40,425 nt of DNA, taken from JAGOEF01 sp029564465 (GTDB lineage Bacteria; Bacteroidota; Bacteroidia; Bacteroidales; ML635J-15). This document shows positions 38,261 through 40,425 of the stretch, in pieces. The position numbers and the translations under genes were made by a program. Where the stretch lies: assembly GCA_029564465.1 (NCBI GenBank), contig JAKQPY010000065.1, forward strand, positions 1 to 40,425, in the 5' to 3' direction. Numbering within the stretch: the stretch's first letter is position 1; each line of letters begins with the position of its first letter. The notes beneath the pieces are model-generated. The model saw nothing but the letters and a program-made list of their open reading frames with translations, made no database searches and was not told the DNA's origin.

Positions 38261-40213
38261 TTATTTAGCAATGTTGATTTTTTGAGTAGTAACATTGTTA
38301 CCATTCACAACGCGAACAATGTAGGTTCCGTTAGCAAAAGTACTCATGTCGATAACATTGTTAACCGAAGCATTGTTGATGCTGGCAACAGTTTGTCCCA
38401 TAATATTCAATACCTGAACACTGGCGCCTTCAACATTGTTGATGTTAACAAGTCCGGTGCTGGGGTTCGGGTAGATGCTAATAACTCCGGCTTCGGTAGT
38501 GGGAACCGAATTAAGGTCAGCATCGGGGGTAATAGCCCTGATTCCGAGACCACCACGGGTCCAGTTTCCAAAAGCCCTCCAGCTAAGAGCGGTGCTTCCG
38601 CTGAGCATGTACCACAGACAGCTGTAAGCACTAACGGTAACTCTGGGATCGTAACCAATCCAGATGTCATTGTCTTCGCCGCCATAATAGAACTCAATAG
38701 CCAGAAGAATTTCTTTTGCATCTTCGCCGTCAAGGGTTACCATAACGGGATCGGTGAAACTCAGGTTAACCCAAGAACCCAATACGTTTTCTTCGATGTC
38801 GTAGAGAGCAGTTGTTGAGATGTCTTCCCATGTTTGTTCATCGGAGTTATATTGCATAGCATGACCAATGATTGCAGTACCGGGAGTGGTATTTTCGTTA
38901 ATAAATACCTGCATGTTAATGATTTCGGTATCATAGAGGAACATGTAGGGTGTTCCCATCATTTCGCCATCAGCACCACCATCGAGCCATGTCGAAGGAC
39001 TGGTGTAGGAAGTCATATTGTCCAGGTCACGTGCAAAAACGGTATCGGAAACGTAGAAATAGGTAGTATCAACATTATCATCAATATTGTAATCTTCAAC
39101 ACCATCGGCATATACTTCGTAAGCCACGGTGTAGCGTCCGGAAGTAAATCCATCAGGCATTGCAAATTCAACTTCGATAAGGTCTAGTGTATCAACCATA
39201 CCTGTTGTATAGTCAACCGTGCTCGTTACTTCTTCTTCGTAAATTACAACGTCTGTCGGATCCAATACTGACACTTTGAAAATAGGAGCCACTGCATTCA
39301 TACCTTTGTTTTCTACCATACCGTTGAACAACATAATGGCAAAATCGCTGGCGAATTGTTCGTTGGGAATCATTCCGTAGTGAGAGCTGTAGTGGAAGTA
39401 ACCTTCCTGTCCAGCAGTCGTATAGTCAATATACTGGAAGAAATTCATTACAGCACCCACGAGTTTAAGGTCGTTCTGGGGATTTTCAACAATGGCAATG
39501 TCGTCGAGTTCCCATCCGTAACCATAACCACCGATAGCAGCGGTAGTGGTTTGCCAACGGAAACGCATTGATACGTTGGGTTGGTTGGCAATGTATTCAC
39601 CTACGAATTTTTCGAACAGCATGTCGCCATAGGAGTTACCTTCAACGTTTTCGTTAATTTCAACTGCAGTCCAGGTTGTACCTCCGTCAGTCGAGAAATC
39701 GATGTAGGAATAAGCAGCATTCAGGGCTTTGTAGTTCTGGTAGAACGACAGTTTAGGAGCCATAACACCGGTAAGATCAAGTCCGTCGAACTGAATCCAG
39801 GTGTTGCAGATTTGCGGAGTGTTGCCACCCACGCCCAGCAGGTCAGAAATACCATCGACACCGGCAAACATTGCTCCCGATTCTGAATAATCGTGAACAT
39901 AGCGCCAACCCATGTAAATCCATAGTGGCGGAACGGGTACAGTACCACCCTGATAGTTGGCAGAAGTGAACCCGTAGTTCGGGGTTGTGTCAGCCACAAA
40001 CCATTCCTTGGTTCCCTGATCGTGACCCAATGTCCATACTGCAGGGGATTCTTCAAAACTTACCGACCAGATAACGTCACCTTCGGCTTTTGTTGCTTTT
40101 TTCTGGAGGGTTTGCTTGTTCTGCTCTTTAATCGGGGCATAAACACCCTGAACCTGAGCCATAGCAAACGATGCCAGAGCAACCATTGATAAAATTAATG
40201 TAACTTTTCTCAT
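38261..40213 (-). CDS. Large type IX-secreted protein with MAM-like domain
   Basis: The 650-residue protein has a signal peptide (residues 1-19, cleavage after MAQ). Residues 48-245 look like a jelly-roll choice-of-anchor/MAM domain: DVIWSVSFEESPAVWTLGHDQG, LSFYQNYKALNAAYSYIDFSTDGGTTWTAVEI, YGWELDDIAIVE. Residues 250-560 are beta-rich with no recognised motif. The last 80 residues are a type A sorting domain: ISIYPNPSTGLVNINNVEG, VQVLNIMGQTVAS, FANGTYIVRVVNG and a Lys-ending tail. It is probably a surface adhesin or binding protein. Acidic composition (many Asp/Glu, few Lys) is typical of exported Bacteroidetes proteins. It is a single-gene unit with a -7 box at 40258-40265. Confidence 0.88.
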   Translation of the reverse strand: MRKVTLILSMVALASFAMAQVQGVYAPIKEQNKQTLQKKATKAEGDVIWSVSFEESPAVWTLGHDQGTKEWFVADTTPNYGFTSANYQGGTVPVPPLWIYMGWRYVHDYSESGAMFAGVDGISDLLGVGGNTPQICNTWIQFDGLDLTGVMAPKLSFYQNYKALNAAYSYIDFSTDGGTTWTAVEINENVEGNSYGDMLFEKFVGEYIANQPNVSMRFRWQTTTAAIGGYGYGWELDDIAIVENPQNDLKLVGAVMNFFQYIDYTTAGQEGYFHYSSHYGMIPNEQFASDFAIMLFNGMVENKGMNAVAPIFKVSVLDPTDVVIYEEEVTSTVDYTTGMVDTLDLIEVEFAMPDGFTSGRYTVAYEVYADGVEDYNIDDNVDTTYFYVSDTVFARDLDNMTSYTSPSTWLDGGADGEMMGTPYMFLYDTEIINMQVFINENTTPGTAIIGHAMQYNSDEQTWEDISTTALYDIEENVLGSWVNLSFTDPVMVTLDGEDAKEILLAIEFYYGGEDNDIWIGYDPRVTVSAYSCLWYMLSGSTALSWRAFGNWTRGGLGIRAITPDADLNSVPTTEAGVISIYPNPSTGLVNINNVEGASVQVLNIMGQTVASINNASVNNVIDMSTFANGTYIVRVVNGNNVTTQKINIAK

Positions 40214-40257
40214 AGCTATTTACTTTTAATTAATAATTGGTTTTTCTTCAAACAGCG

Positions 40258-40265
40258 CAAATTTA
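40258..40265 (-). promoter_or_regulatory. -7 element of the large type IX-secreted protein gene
   Basis: The minus strand reads TAAATTTG, an exact TAnnTTTG match, giving a leader of about 40 bases. A TTTTG only 10 bases upstream is too close to be the -33 box. The rest, to 40425, is AT-rich with no gene seen. Confidence 0.45.
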
Positions 40266-40425
40266 ATAATTTTTTCAAAATTTAACACTATTGTCCGATA
40301 AAAATATGAAATAAATTTCAATTATTGCTAAGTTATTGAAAATCAACTCAAATATTTTACAAAAGCCTCATGATTAAAAAGTAAGCCCCCTTAAAACAGT
40401 GAAAGTTGGTGCAATTTAACTTGCT

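Noticed and set aside
1..40425. CRISPR array, insertion sequence, prophage or toxin-antitoxin module
   Set aside because: I looked for regularly spaced repeats, transposase or integrase motifs, phage structural genes and small paired toxin genes, and saw none. The repeats present are isolated palindromes.

Overview
The window looks like a Bacteroidetes chromosome segment, probably from the order Bacteroidales or a relative. Three lines support this. Three proteins carry or resemble type IX secretion (Por) C-terminal sorting tails. Several lipoproteins have a Cys right after a short signal peptide. The -7 box TAnnTTTG with a -33 TTTG, the signature of the Bacteroidetes primary sigma factor, sits in front of most transcription units, and Shine-Dalgarno sequences are mostly weak. 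I find 39 protein genes (one only 57 codons), one tRNA-Phe, one fluoride riboswitch and five clear intrinsic terminators. No gene is cut by either window edge, and I see no insertion sequence, prophage or CRISPR array.

Bases 1-2850 are a toxic-ion island on the minus strand. A fluoride riboswitch precedes crcB (fluoride channel), followed by arsR. After arsR comes a promoter whose start region is an 18-bp palindrome, a likely ArsR operator. This drives a tight four-gene operon: a small redox protein, two exported CxxC proteins of the ArsF type, and an ArsG-type permease. By family knowledge this set handles aromatic (organo)arsenicals rather than plain arsenite. Palindromic intergenic repeats end the island.

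Bases 2851-15500 are mostly housekeeping and envelope genes: an RluA-type pseudouridine synthase and panB, a lipoprotein and a family 2 glycosyltransferase, an N-acetylmuramoyl-L-alanine amidase, an MFS exporter, a four-helix-bundle protein, a CorA transporter, a Ste24-type M48 protease, yicC, a CPBP membrane protease and a type IX-secreted protein.

Bases 15568-22317 hold an etfB-etfA-acyl-CoA dehydrogenase operon, divergent mnmE, a 336-base repeat-containing gap, gap (GAPDH) and tRNA-Phe. The Etf subunits carry sequence features I associate with electron-bifurcating Etfs.

Bases 22552-30149 run on the plus strand: a PLP aminotransferase, a type IX-secreted M14 carboxypeptidase, a translationally coupled block holA-rhomboid-gmhB-class IV aminotransferase homologue (the last apparently without the PLP lysine), and two small exported proteins.

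Bases 30150-40425 hold a sodium:solute symporter with a newly called 57-residue one-helix partner, a PBP4-type DD-carboxypeptidase, gpmI with an odd Cys-rich tail, a GH73/LysM glucosaminidase, an S9A oligopeptidase lipoprotein and a large type IX-secreted protein.

The points most worth following up are the fluoride-riboswitch-crcB-arsR-ars arrangement, the symporter microprotein, the lysine-less class IV aminotransferase homologue, and the bifurcating-type Etf paired with an enlarged acyl-CoA dehydrogenase.
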